From positions 385,001-449,000 of the forward strand of contig JAYKKM010000153.1 in NCBI GenBank assembly GCA_035772405.1: a stretch of DNA of 64,000 nt. The letters are read 5' to 3'. Of this stretch, positions 45,758 to 56,800 are shown one piece after another. Under the pieces are notes generated by a model. That model was not told the DNA's origin, ran no database searches, and worked only from the letters and a program-made list of their open reading frames with translations. A program made the position numbers and the translations under genes. Position 1 is the stretch's first letter, and each line of letters begins with the position of its first letter. The stretch is from Chrysogorgia sp. JL179-B06. Its lineage: Eukaryota > Cnidaria > Anthozoa > Scleralcyonacea > Chrysogorgiidae.

Positions 45758-45910
45758 CTGAACTGTGTTAACTGTCTTATTGCTTTGAGATGAATACATA
45801 ATTTACTTTTCCTTTAGAAATTTACAATGTACAGAGATTCCCATTGGTGTATTATCATGGCCTTGTCTTGGCGATTGCAGCTTTAGGTATGTAAGTTATT
45901 CTCAGTAAGG
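45758..45910 (+). repeat. Last unit of the 153-bp exon-like array
   Basis: Starts 'ctgaactgtgttaactgtct' exactly where the second DIRS-like element ends, then 'ttttcctttag', a diverged cassette and 'gtatgtaagttattct'. The array ends here. Confidence 0.9.
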
Positions 45911-45999
45911 ATTGGAGAATGAACACGAGTGATTTATAGAATTTAGTATCCTGAACATCGTCCTGAACATATCAAATAGAAAGCCACGATGGCCAAAAG

Positions 46000-46500
46000 T
46001 CGTGAAAGGTTTCTATATCTATTCAGGTTTTTGAAACATGCAAATTAGATGACGTATGACGTCACAATTCACAAAATGTGGAATATCTCTTAACAAATAA
46101 CAAGTGGAATGTTTTGAAACTTTGCACATGTATGCCAATGATGAAAGTACACCACTGTGTGAAATATGTTGTTGCCATGGAGACACCTAAGAAGCAGGAG
46201 TCCTCCAACTATTAAAGAGTAAGATGATTTAGACCACCGGAATACAATATCTATGTGTGTGCGAATCTTCAAATCTATGCACAGGTGCAGCAAGCGTTGT
46301 TTGATAGAGAAATAAACAATTTTTGTTTTACGAATGGAAGAGATCTGACACCAAGCGATCTTCGTGGCAGCAACATACTATGCTGCACTTTCATCACTGG
46401 CATACATGTGCAAAGTTTCAAAACATTCTGCTTGTTATTTGCAGAGATATTTCTCATTTTGTGAATTTTATTTTATCCATGTGAGAAAATGACGTCATAG
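46000..46500. mobile_element. Fold-back (MITE-like) repeat
   Basis: Arms of about 70 bp, 46079-46147 ('gttttgaaactttgcacatg') and 46396-46465 ('catgtgcaaagtttcaaaac'), are reverse complements around a 250-bp loop. Outer 'gacgtatgacgtcac' and 'aatgacgtcatagggcgtc' are also inverted. No coding sequence; outer ends were not resolved. Confidence 0.7.
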
Positions 46501-46689
46501 GGCGTCTAAAATCCTGAAGTATCTCTGGAACGAGATGAGGTATTGAGAAACAGAGAAAGAAATTCTGTTTCATTTTCAAAATACATTTAGATAAAATCAA
46601 AATTGGATAGACAAATTTTTCATCTCAGTAATTACACTTTAAATCACTTTAAAGTGTTAAATCTCTAACTGTTTTAGAAAATGGTTGCA

Positions 46690-46890
46690 AGAAATGTAAA
46701 CATATTGTTTGATTGCAATGCAACTTCAAGGCCTTCTGGCTGGAATTGAACCCGCGACCCTGCGATGCTTAGTGCAGTTGCTCTGACCACTGAGCTACGG
46801 AGGCCGTTGCCGAGAGCCTAGTCACGATTTCTGTATATATAGTGTTGGTGATGCCAAAAGTTTAATCAAGTGAAATGCCAAATATTACTT
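46690..46890 (-). mobile_element. tRNA-derived SINE-like repeat
   Basis: Minus strand gives TAGCTCAGTGG and a box-B-like GGTTCAATTCC within 46735-46810, followed by 'gtcacgatttctgtatatat' and 'gtgaaatgccaaatattact'. Same family as 28000-28275. Confidence 0.75.
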
Positions 46891-46894
46891 GTAA

Positions 46895-47160
46895 TATACG
46901 CATAATCTTACACGGCATTACCACCACTATATATACAGAACTCGTGACTTAAGGTTCTTGGCAACGGCTTCCGTACCTCAGTGGTCAGAGCACTGCAGTT
47001 GCGGGTTAAATTCCAGCCGGAAGGCCTTGAAGTTGCATTTTTCGCAACTGGTACCGGTTTGGTCTTAAAATGTATATATTCCAACACTCGAATTTTCCTT
47101 CACCATAAATCCTTAGAACATGTAGTTTAATCGAGTGAATTATGCCAAATATTACTTCTT
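46895..47160 (+). mobile_element. tRNA-derived SINE-like repeat, inverted neighbour
   Basis: Opposite orientation to the preceding copy: 'cttccgtacctcagtggtca' (box A with one change) and 'gcgggttaaattccagcc' (box B). It ends 'atgtagtttaatcgagtgaa'. The two copies form a head-to-head pair that could fold. Confidence 0.75.
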
Positions 47161-47184
47161 ACTGTATATATATATATGTAAGAG

Positions 47185-47290
47185 ATAAATGCGGAGAACG
47201 AGGGATGTATGCTATATACAGCCCCGAGGACACGTAGCATCCGAGTGCTGTATATCGCATACATCCCGACGTTTGAGAGATTTATCTGAC
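47185..47290. repeat. Short palindrome
   Basis: 'gggatgtatgctatatacag' is followed about 30 bp later by 'ctgtatatcgcatacatccc', with 'gagataaatgcggag' and a related end outside. It is probably a small fold-back element. Confidence 0.7.
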
Positions 47291-47519
47291 TCATTTCATG
47301 ATTGAGGAGGTTTTCCAAAAAAAGTTTTGTCTATTTTTTCCACCTAATTAGACAAAGATTTACCTAGTTTTTTCTTCATTTCTTATCTAATTAGTATTTG
47401 TTAATATGTACACTACTGTAGTGAATGTGGGAGAGCTCGGGGGAGACAGACGATACATGGGCCGATCTTAAAGCTTGTATCCTTCAGAAAAACGATTCCT
47501 GAAAGAAATGAGTCCTGGT

Positions 47520-47600
47520 CTTTGTGAACAGGAATCGAACCCGTAACCTTCTGATTTCCGGTGAGACGCTCTTAACCATTGAGCCACCGAGAGTCACCTC
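47520..47600 (-). repeat. tRNA-like fragment
   Basis: Reverse complement contains GGCTCAATGGTTAAGAGCG and GGTTCGATTCC, the A and B box patterns. Stems beyond these do not pair well, so it is taken as a tRNA-derived repeat. Confidence 0.5.
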
Positions 47601-47616
47601 GAGAGCGAGGGTTACA

Positions 47617-48253
47617 CAGTGGCGGATTAACCCTCCCAGGGCCGGGGGCAAAGAATATTTTTGGGCCGGTCAAGGCGCGGCCACCTCAAGCTTTCAAATA
47701 CAAGGGGGCTGCCTGAGATAGTGTCAAATGACTCGCATCACATTTTGGGGGGAAATAACATCGCTGCTAAAATGGCGAAATTTGATCTTGGGTTTCCATG
47801 TGTTAAGACCTAACTGTAAATAACATCATTTGATTTCTGTGCAGTAACCCGTAGTAGAACAGAAGTGCAGTGCATGTATCACGCAGAAGTGAGCTGCAGG
47901 TATTTTGGAAAAGGCCATTACTTTCGGGCGGCCGCTACTTTCGGGGAGCCGCTACTTTCGTAGCCTGCTCGCAACCCGTAATTTCCGGGTTTAGAAATTT
48001 CGGGCTGCGAGCATGCTACTACTTTCGGGGGCCGCTGTTTTCGGGATTCTACGGCAATAGATAACAACGTTCAATATACTTTGCACAGGTCCTCCAAGGC
48101 ATGATAATTAAGAGTATTCATTTATATACTGAAGTATTCACCATTCGTTTGTAAAAAAGTGAATAATTTTTTTATTCGCTCATATTTTTGGGCCGGTTAA
48201 AATCTGGGGCCGGGGACAAATGCCCCCTTTGCCCCATAGATGATCCGCTACTG
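47617..48253. mobile_element. hAT-like non-autonomous element, 637 bp
   Basis: Perfect 8-bp target duplication GGGTTACA at 47609-47616 and 48254-48261. The ends CAGTGGCGGATTAACC and its imperfect inverse 'gatgatccgctactg' form the inverted repeat. The interior carries 'gggccggtcaaggcgcggcc' and no transposase. Confidence 0.88.
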
Positions 48254-48289
48254 GGGTTACAATGTACTGGTTCGATTGATTATATTATG

Positions 48290-49075
48290 GTAATACTCTT
48301 GACTCTGAAGATGACCACCACTGAGGCTGTCAAAATGTCAGTCACTGTCATACAACAGTCTTTCTTTAAACTACACCAATCTACATCATCAATTTCAACA
48401 AACATCTTCTGTACTATATGGTAATACTCTTGACTCTGAAGATGACCACCACTGAGGCTGTCAAAATGTCAGTCACCACCAACAACAGTCTTTCTTTAAA
48501 CTACACCAATCTACATCATCAATTTCAACAAACATCTACTGCACTATATGGTAATACTCTTGACTCTGAAGATGACCATCACTGAGGCTGTCAAAATGTC
48601 AGTCACCACCAACAACAGTCTTCCTTTAAACTACACCAATCTACATCATCAATTTCAACAAACATCTTCTGCACTATATGGTAATACCCTTGACTCTGAA
48701 GATAACCATCACTGAGGCTGTCAAAATATCAGTCACTCTCATACAACAGTCTTCCTTTAAACTACACCAATCTACATCATCAATTTCAACAAACATCTTC
48801 TGTACTATATGGTAATACCCTTGACTCTGAAGATGACCATCACTGAGGCTGTCAAAATGTCAGTCACTGTCATACAACAGTCTTTCTTTAAACTACACCA
48901 ATCTACATCATCAATTTCAACAAACATCTTCTGTACTATATGGTAATACCCTTGACTCTGAAGATGACCACCACTGAGGCTGTCAAAATGTCAGTCACCA
49001 AACAACAACAGTCTTTCTCAAGACTACACTAACCTAAATGATCAAACTTCAACAAACATTTGCCAATAATCTTGA
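48290..49075. repeat. 130-bp tandem repeat (six units), Penelope-associated
   Basis: Units begin 'gtaatactcttgactctgaa' at 48290, 48421, 48551, 48681, 48812 and 48943. Each has 'gatgaccaccactgaggctg' and 'acaacagtctttctttaaac'. A similar repeat near a Penelope-like endonuclease fragment suggests origin from that element class. Confidence 0.92.
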
Positions 49076-49346
49076 CTTTAAAGATGACCATAACTGTTTC
49101 AAAACTTAAACTTCCTATCTACATGTAAATACCTCTATTATTGCCTATGTAAAGATAGAGTAGAGTTATATCTTATATTGGCTGTGCAAACAAAGTTTAT
49201 TTATAAGTCTTTGCTAAAGGAAAAACATAGAAACTAAATAAACAAAAGATTAGCATGGCAATCTCAAAAAGCTTGCGCCAATTACTTTGGGTTCAAGTTG
49301 TGTTAAACCCAATGCTGAACATGTTAATATAGGTACATGTATATAA

Positions 49347-49616
49347 CTATGTCGGTAATACCTTCCGACACCTTCACCAACGTATTGACGAACACAAGCG
49401 ATCGGCAATTGGACAACATGTAAAGGAGAGTCATGGAAAAGACACGTCTACAATTGAGAATTGCTTTACCATCCTAAAGAAATGCGGGGGGAAGTTCGAT
49501 TGTTTACTGTGCGAGATGTTGTTTGTTCATTAGGGAACTTAAGCCAAAACTAAACACTCTAAATTTTGCATGTGCTATAATATTTAGGTATAGAACCTGT
49601 TTGTCTTGTTTTTATT
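49347..49616 (+). pseudogene. Penelope-like element fragment: GIY-YIG endonuclease C-terminus
   Basis: Translation gives YVGNTFRHLHQRIDEHKRS, AIGQHVKESHGKD, FTILKKCGGKFDCLLCEMLF and, after a one-base shift, IRELKPKLNT. This matches the GIY-YIG endonuclease tail of Penelope-like retroelements. The fragment is flanked by 13-bp direct repeats TACATGTATATAA (49334-49346 and 49617-49629), a target duplication. The left arm has a single copy of that 13-mer (near 19018) and no insert. It is 5'-truncated and frameshifted, so inactive. Confidence 0.85.
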
Positions 49617-49629
49617 TACATGTATATAA

Positions 49630-50085
49630 ATACTGTAAACTAAAATCCTAATCACAAAAAAGCTTTGAACCAAAATATTAGTCCATTGTTTTATAATATT
49701 TTACCTGATTGTTTTTTTCCATCAAGAACTGCTACGTTCAACAGATGACATCCTACATCTTGACTTGATACAGCTATAAGGAAAATCACAAAAAACTCGG
49801 ACTGTTAAAGCAATATTGACCATGGTTATGAAATCCTAAAGTTCACTCTCTGATGGACCTTTGCTCAAAACGTTACACCTCTTACACACTATTCTGGCAG
49901 TACACCAACCTTTCAAAGTATTCAATTGTATTTCTACATTGCCAAGGTCCGAATTAGCAAATCGTAAATTGCGAAGCGATTTTAAAATTTTCCAAAATCT
50001 GCGAAGTGATTTTTCTGAGAATTGCGAAGCTGATTTTAAGTAACCAAGTTCACCGTGGATGCGACGCAAGTGATGTAAACGTCAA
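49630..50085. other. Arm sequence mirroring 18530-19015
   Basis: Reverse complement of the left arm including the 'gatggacctttgctcaaaac' block. Short open frames (49836-50069 minus, 49861-50043 plus) parallel those in the left arm but show no domain. Confidence 0.6.
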
Positions 50086-50099
50086 TTATAGGACTTAAT

Positions 50100-51555
50100 G
50101 ATGTTACACTAGTGTACGTTGTAAGACGCTACGCTACGTTGTAAGACGTTACGCTACGTTGTAAGACATTACGCTACGTGGGAAGACGTTACGCTACGTT
50201 TTAAGGCGTTACGCTATGTTGTAAGACGTTACACTACGTTGTAAGACGTTACGCTACGTTGTAAGACATTACACTACGTTGTAAGACGTTACGCTACGTT
50301 GTAAGACATTACGGTACGTTGTAAGACGTTACGATACGTTGTAAGACGTTACGCTACGTTGTAAGACATTACACTACGTTGTAAGACGTTACGCTACGTT
50401 GTAAGACATTACGGTACGTTGTAAGACGTTACGATACGTTTTAAGACGTTACGATACGTTGTAAGACGTTACGCTACGTTGTAAGACATTACACTACGTT
50501 GTAAGACGTTACGCTACGTTGTAAGACATTACGGTACGTTGTAAGACGTTACGATACGTTTTAAGACGTTACGATACGTTGTAAGACGTTACGCTACGTT
50601 TTAATGCGTTACGCTACGTTGTAAGACATTACGCTACGTTGTAAGACGTTACGCTACGTTTTAATGCGTTACGCTACGTTGTAAGACATTACGCTACGTT
50701 TTAATGCGTTACGCTACGTTTTAATGCGTTACGCTACGTTGTAAGACATTACGCTACGTTGTAAGACGTTACGATACGTTTTAAGGCGTTACGCTATGTT
50801 GTAAGATGTTACTCTATCTGGGAAGACGTTACGCTACGTTGTAAGACATTACGCTACGTTGTAAGACGTTACGCTATATTGTAAGACATTACGCTACGTT
50901 GTAAAACGTTAAGCTACAGGTAAGTTGTAAGACGATACATTGTACGACGCTACGTAAAGTTGTAAGACGCTACGTAAAGTTGTAAGACGTTACGCTACGG
51001 AAAGACGTTATGCTATGTTGTAAGACGTTACGTTAGAAGGCGTTACGCTACGTTGTAAGACGTTACGCTACGTTGTAAGACGTCACGCTACGTTGTAAGA
51101 CATTACGCTACGTTGTAAGACGTTACGCTACGTTGTAAGATGTTACGCTACGTTGTAAGACATTACGCTACATTGTAAGACGTTACGCTACGTTGTACGA
51201 CGTTACGCAACGTTGTAAGACATTACGCTACGTTTTAAGGCGTTATGCTACTTTTAAGAGGTTATGATGCTACGTTGTAAAACGTTAAGCTACAGGTAAG
51301 TTGTAAGACGCTACACGTTGTACGACGCTACGTAAAGTTGTACGACGCTACGTAAAGTTGTAAGACGCTATGCAACGTTGTACGACGCTACGTAAAGTTG
51401 TAAGACGCTACGTAAAGTTGCAAGACGTTACGCTACGTGGAAAGACGCTATGCTATGTTGTAAGACGTTACGTTAGAAGGCGTTACGCTACGTTGTAAGA
51501 CGTTACCCAACGTTGTAAGACGCTACACAACGCTAGGAGATGTTACGCTACATTG
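50100..51555. repeat. 20-bp minisatellite, right copy
   Basis: About seventy units of 'gttacgctacgttgtaagac' with variants, including a 120-bp higher-order pattern around 50330-50580. Reverse complement of the left array at 17945-18515. Confidence 0.95.
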
Positions 51556-51559
51556 TGAC

Positions 51560-53876
51560 ATTAAAGAAAGAAGCTGTTTTGGAGCGCTAATTCGTACCCT
51601 GATTCCCTACGCAGCACATCACGTTTAAAAAGTAAATTATTTGGTTATTTCGCCCATAAAATCATAGACCTCTTTTATAATGGCTGCCATTTTAAATATT
51701 CTTTGATGTGCATATAACCTTGTTAGGAAGCAAAATTATTTTGAATTGCTGACACACAAACAAGGTCCTATTAAATGGCTAATTAAGACACACATAAAGG
51801 AATATTCAAATTGGTTGCCATTATGAAAGAGGTCTATTATTATTTTGAATGCTTAAACAATACCACAACTAAAGGTTTCCCCATTTGTGGATTAGTTTCC
51901 TGTATTTCCAAGGTTCTTGTGAGTTGCTAGGAAACCAATTTTTATTTTCTTTTAAAATGTAATTCTTATCGTGTGTTGGCAGAGATATATTGAACACAAA
52001 CAACACTGCTTTCTTTCAACTTATTTTGTACAGAAATTCTCTTTTTTTCCTTATTTGAAAGGGTGTAATATTTTTCATACTTCACCCTGGAGTGTTATGT
52101 ACTTATTCTGAGAGCAACTTCATTCAAATTTTGTACGAGAGAAGGTGGCTTACTATAGTGAAATCTATTCAAGGAAATACATTATAAGAGTTTTGAACTG
52201 GACTCTTGTATTCACTACTTTGATTATGGTTACATCATGACAGAAGGTGGCTTACTATAGTGAAATATATTCAAGGAAATACATTATAAGAGTTTTGAAC
52301 TGGACCCTTGTATTCACTACTTTGATCATGGTTACATCATATGATAGATACTTATTTTCGCAAAATTCTCACTGCATGCTCAAAATTTGAGTTATCTTTC
52401 TTACATTTGGCATGCATGCAATAATAACTTATAACTGTAGATGCTAAGAATTTAATAAAAAAGTCCACACCTTTAAAGTGCCTATGAAACGAAAATTAAG
52501 TTTTAGTTATTTGAATGAACTCCTAAAATGATTATGAATGCTAATTTATAGCTCTTTAGATATTTCTCTTCAGATATTTAGACTTTTGTGATATGCAATG
52601 ATTTAACATGTGACGTAAAGAGCTTCACACCTTTTTAGAAAATCAAGATATCAGAAATAGTAAATTAATTTGGCATCACTATTTTGATGTAATGATGTTA
52701 GATTTCATGACGTCTCGGAGTGTGCAAAGTTTCAAGTGATTTCGTTGAATATCTTAAAGATATACTTGATTTTCTAAACATGTGTGTATAGCTCTTTACG
52801 TCACACATTTAATCATTTGCATATCACATAAGTCTAAATATCTCAAGAACTACGCGAGATGTGAAAGAGCTCTAAATTACCATTCCTAATAATTTTAAGA
52901 GTTAATTTTAATAAATAATACTTAATTTTCGTTTCATAGGCACTTTAAAACTGTATATGCTATGAGATAAGTTTTAAAAACACCACCCTTGTGCCACAAG
53001 AATTTGATAGTTCTGGTTTCACTCAGGAACTCCCAAAACAACATACCCTACATGTATTTATTATCTCAAATGATCAAATAACAACATGTTCACATTTTAG
53101 ATTTAGTACAATAATTTGCAATTAATATATATTTCTTCCATCATTCCAACCAATTGGCAAAATGAGTCAACTTGCCTGCTCTATATCTAAGCAAATACCT
53201 GTACAATACCTTTCACAAAGAGCTAATTCACATTTTTATTATTTGATCATTTATGATGAGAAATATGATGTTTTCATAGGGGTTCCTGAATGAAACCAGA
53301 ACTACCAAATGTGCATGGTTGGAATTTTACCAAACCTTATATAACATAATAATAGATGTATACCTGTACTTGTACATTTGTTTTTTTGAAACTCTTTAAC
53401 AACCTCTGTAAATATGAAGAATATTCAAAATGAATGTTATTCAATTTTTGAATCTTTTTTAAATTAAAACACTAGTGAGCAATCTAATAAAAACTCCAGT
53501 GATAAACAAAGTTGACAAAATATATTTAAATATATTCAAAACAACAGTTATTAAAATAATATTTTATGAGGGAGCCACATTCATCATATAGATTTTCTTT
53601 TAGATCATCATAATCGAGAAAAGGTGTCTGCATTATTGAATGTATTAAAGCTTCAACCATTGACTTATTTAGGCACAATCAGGGCATTTTCAAATAAAAA
53701 GTCTACTGCAGATGAAATCCAAAATGAGGCCTTAATAGTCATATGCAAACTGGCACAGTTAAATTGCATTGTGCTGTAAATCAGATAAGCTCCTCATTGC
53801 TCCTCTCGGAATAGATAAATCCATACACATGAGTATATTAAAGAATAGACTGAAGTTATCTACTAGCTTCAAAACC
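51560..53876. other. Arm sequence downstream of the right ROCO gene
   Basis: Mirrors 16339-17940. It contains a 101-bp tandem duplication at about 52142-52342 ('agaaggtggcttactatagt' occurs twice) and the TTAA MITE at 52477-52944. No gene and no PNP exon are seen here. Confidence 0.65.
52477..52944. mobile_element. Palindromic MITE with TTAA target duplication
   Basis: The ends AGTGCCTATGAAACGAAAAT and its reverse complement are flanked by TTAA (52473-52476 and 52945-52948). The complementarity continues inward ('cttttgtgatatgcaatgat' against 'atcatttgcatatcacataa'). The left arm has an uninterrupted site ('cagttttaaagttg', near 17181). TTAA duplication points to piggyBac-type mobilisation. 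Confidence 0.88.
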
Positions 53877-56800
53877 TTAAAATATTAGACTATTACCTGG
53901 AGGAGGGATGACTAATCTGCTGTCAACTTTAACAGAAGGAACTCGACCAGTTTTGTCACAACGAGGTAGCTTGCTGTAACTGTTTGGTGCTTTCAAAAGT
54001 TGCTCAAAGTCCATCTTGTAATGACACTCCTTACATTCAGGGCATTGATTATAAATTCTATAGCGGAGTTCAGGCCACAATTCTTGCACCATATCTGCAA
54101 AGGTCTGGTGAAGACTTAGAAGAACCTTCCATAATGTGTTTATTTCATCACTTTTCCTTATCCTTGCAGTAAATTCAATCTTGTCTTTTCTTTTGTTGAT
54201 GCAGAATTTTACTTCTTGCTCTTCTGCATTAATTCCAAAGAATCCTTCCTTCCAGTGAATTCTGTAGTCCGAACAATGATGGGAACGGACCATTTGGCGT
54301 TCGAAGAGACCAACTGGGAGAGTACTCTGGAATCTGTATTCGCAACTTCTTTCAATCTGGTCTTGTGAAGCAGTTGTAGGCCAAACATCTTCAATGACAG
54401 AAGGAGGAGCTGCAGGCATAAGCGCAGGGATAAATGTATAGTTGTTGCTGATTTCTTTCCCTTCAATCTCAGCTTCTTTCACTGTCATTTTATAACCAAC
54501 ATCAAACTGATGGAGTAAGGGTACAATCCTTTTAAAGTCAGCTGATTGAGGAATAGCATCAAACCAGATGCATCGCAAAAGCGACTCTGAAAGCAGACCA
54601 TTCTTAAGTAATTCCTGCTTTTCGTTTTCAAACATTACAGCATCCATGTTGCAAGCTTTGAATTCTTTTTTAAACTGCAGGTGCAATTCCAAATTGTGGT
54701 GGACAACCTCTTTCACCAACATGATAAGCCACTGGGGATCCGGAAAGATAAAATCTCTGAGCAGTTTCACACGTTCAAAATGTAAAACTTTACCTAGTTG
54801 AACCAGGTAAACAATGACAGCATGCAAAGTCTCTTTTTTCTCCACTTCATTGAACATTTCAAGGTGTTGACATAGCCACTTTTCCAGTTCTTCGAATGTT
54901 AGGTACTTGGTGAGGTTCTTGTTTTTCATTTCCTCTCTCAAAGTAGGTAATAACTGTTCAATTTTTACCCACAAAAGTGGAAGCTTGGTTTCCAGGTGCG
55001 GGAATAAATTCATGTTGTTTCCAGTTCGAACAAGTTCCTGGCTTAAGTTGCTGACATTCAACCCTTCATAACGTATTAAATTGACTATTTTTCCTGCAGA
55101 TGTAACAACTATACAAGTCTCTCCATTAGCAGATTTTTCTTGCTCATCTAATGTGAGAACGATTTCTTTAGGCAGGACTGGCCTTTCTGCTGTCAGCGAG
55201 TTAAGCTTTTCCTTTCTACAGATGTTGGAACTGTCATTTCCATCCAAATTCTCCAAATCCGATTTTATAGAATCCACATCAAGTTTTTCCTGTTTGTTAA
55301 TTCTTTTTAACATATCCTGACACCTGTCATTTACGACGCTATCTTCCACAAGGTCAGATTTTGTTGCAGCAACCATTATAACAGGCCTTCGAACAATGCT
55401 CTTTAACTCGTCAATCCACTTACCAGCATTTTCATCATACGATTCATCAGTTGTTTCATATTCTGACACGTCCACAGCCAAAAGAAACAAAGAGTGTTTT
55501 TCAAAAAAGTAATGACTTACACTCTGGTATTCCATGTGACCGCCAAAATCCCAGATTTCTAATTCGAGATCTTCATTCTCAGGATCTGGATACCACTTTC
55601 TGATCTCAATACCTTCAGTTCTCTCATCTTCGTCCGTCAGATTTGCCTCTCCCATCAATAAACCGTTAACAAGACTCGTTTTTCCTGCACCAGAATTCCC
55701 GATCACCAGCACTCTAAGCCGTTTAGAGTGAGCTTCACCAAACTTAGCGATGCTTTTAAAATAATTTAAAATACTTCTACCATCGTTACAGATAACTTGT
55801 GGTGGCTTCTCCAACACATTAACTTCTAGGACGAAATTCGTGCCACTTTCTATTAAGTTGGCAAAACATTCGGGAAATTCTTTTAGTTTATTGTAACTCA
55901 TATCACAATTTCTGAGACCAATGTGATTCTGGAGACCCCCTGGAACTTTCTTCAGGTCACAGTAACTCATATTCAGCTGTTTTAACTTCGTTGATGAAGG
56001 AATTGAAAATGACTGCTGACCAAGTTCACTATTGTACTGAAGGTTCAGAACTTCTAAATTAACACAATGCTCAAGACCCCCTGGAAGTTTCTTCAGGCCA
56101 CAGTCACTCATATTCAGATGTTTTAAGTTCCTTGATGAAGGAATTGAAAATGACTGCTGACCAAGTTCACTATTGCCCTCAAGGCTCAGATCTTCTAAAT
56201 TAACACAATGTTCAAGACCCCCTGGAACTTTCTTCAGGTCACAGAGACTCATATTCAGATCTTTTAAGTTCGTTAAAGAAGGAATTGAAAATGACTGCTG
56301 ACCAAGTTCAATGTTCCAGCCAAGATGTAAAGTTTCTAAATTGGTGAGTTTTTCCAGACCTACTGGATAAGAGTTCAGGAGACAACGGAAAATGACAAGT
56401 CGCTTAAGTTTCACAAGTTTGTCAAGTGATAATAATTGATTATGAAAATTATTGTGATGTAATTCAAGTACCTCCAGCTCTTCCATCGCTGTTATGGCCA
56501 AAGGTAAGACATTTAGTCTGCAATTGAATAAAATGACTTTTCGTAGTTTTAATTTATCGCTCAGTTCGAAATCGTCACCTATCGGATCATCAAAGATAAA
56601 TAATTCTTGAAGATTGTTTAATTGATCCATTCCGGTTGGTAAAATCTTCTTTCCCTTAGCACATAACAAGAATCTTTGAAGGTTATTCATACCTTCGAGT
56701 GTTATTGTGTTGCATTGTGATGTTGTATCAAGGTCGGTTAAGCGGGAGCCGTAGGACGCTTTTAGAGTAATGTTCTGAAAATAAATTTCTGGAAAATTTT

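Noticed and set aside
50100..51555. Regular short repeats as a CRISPR-like array
   Set aside because: Units are contiguous 20-bp repeats without unique spacers, in a eukaryotic context.
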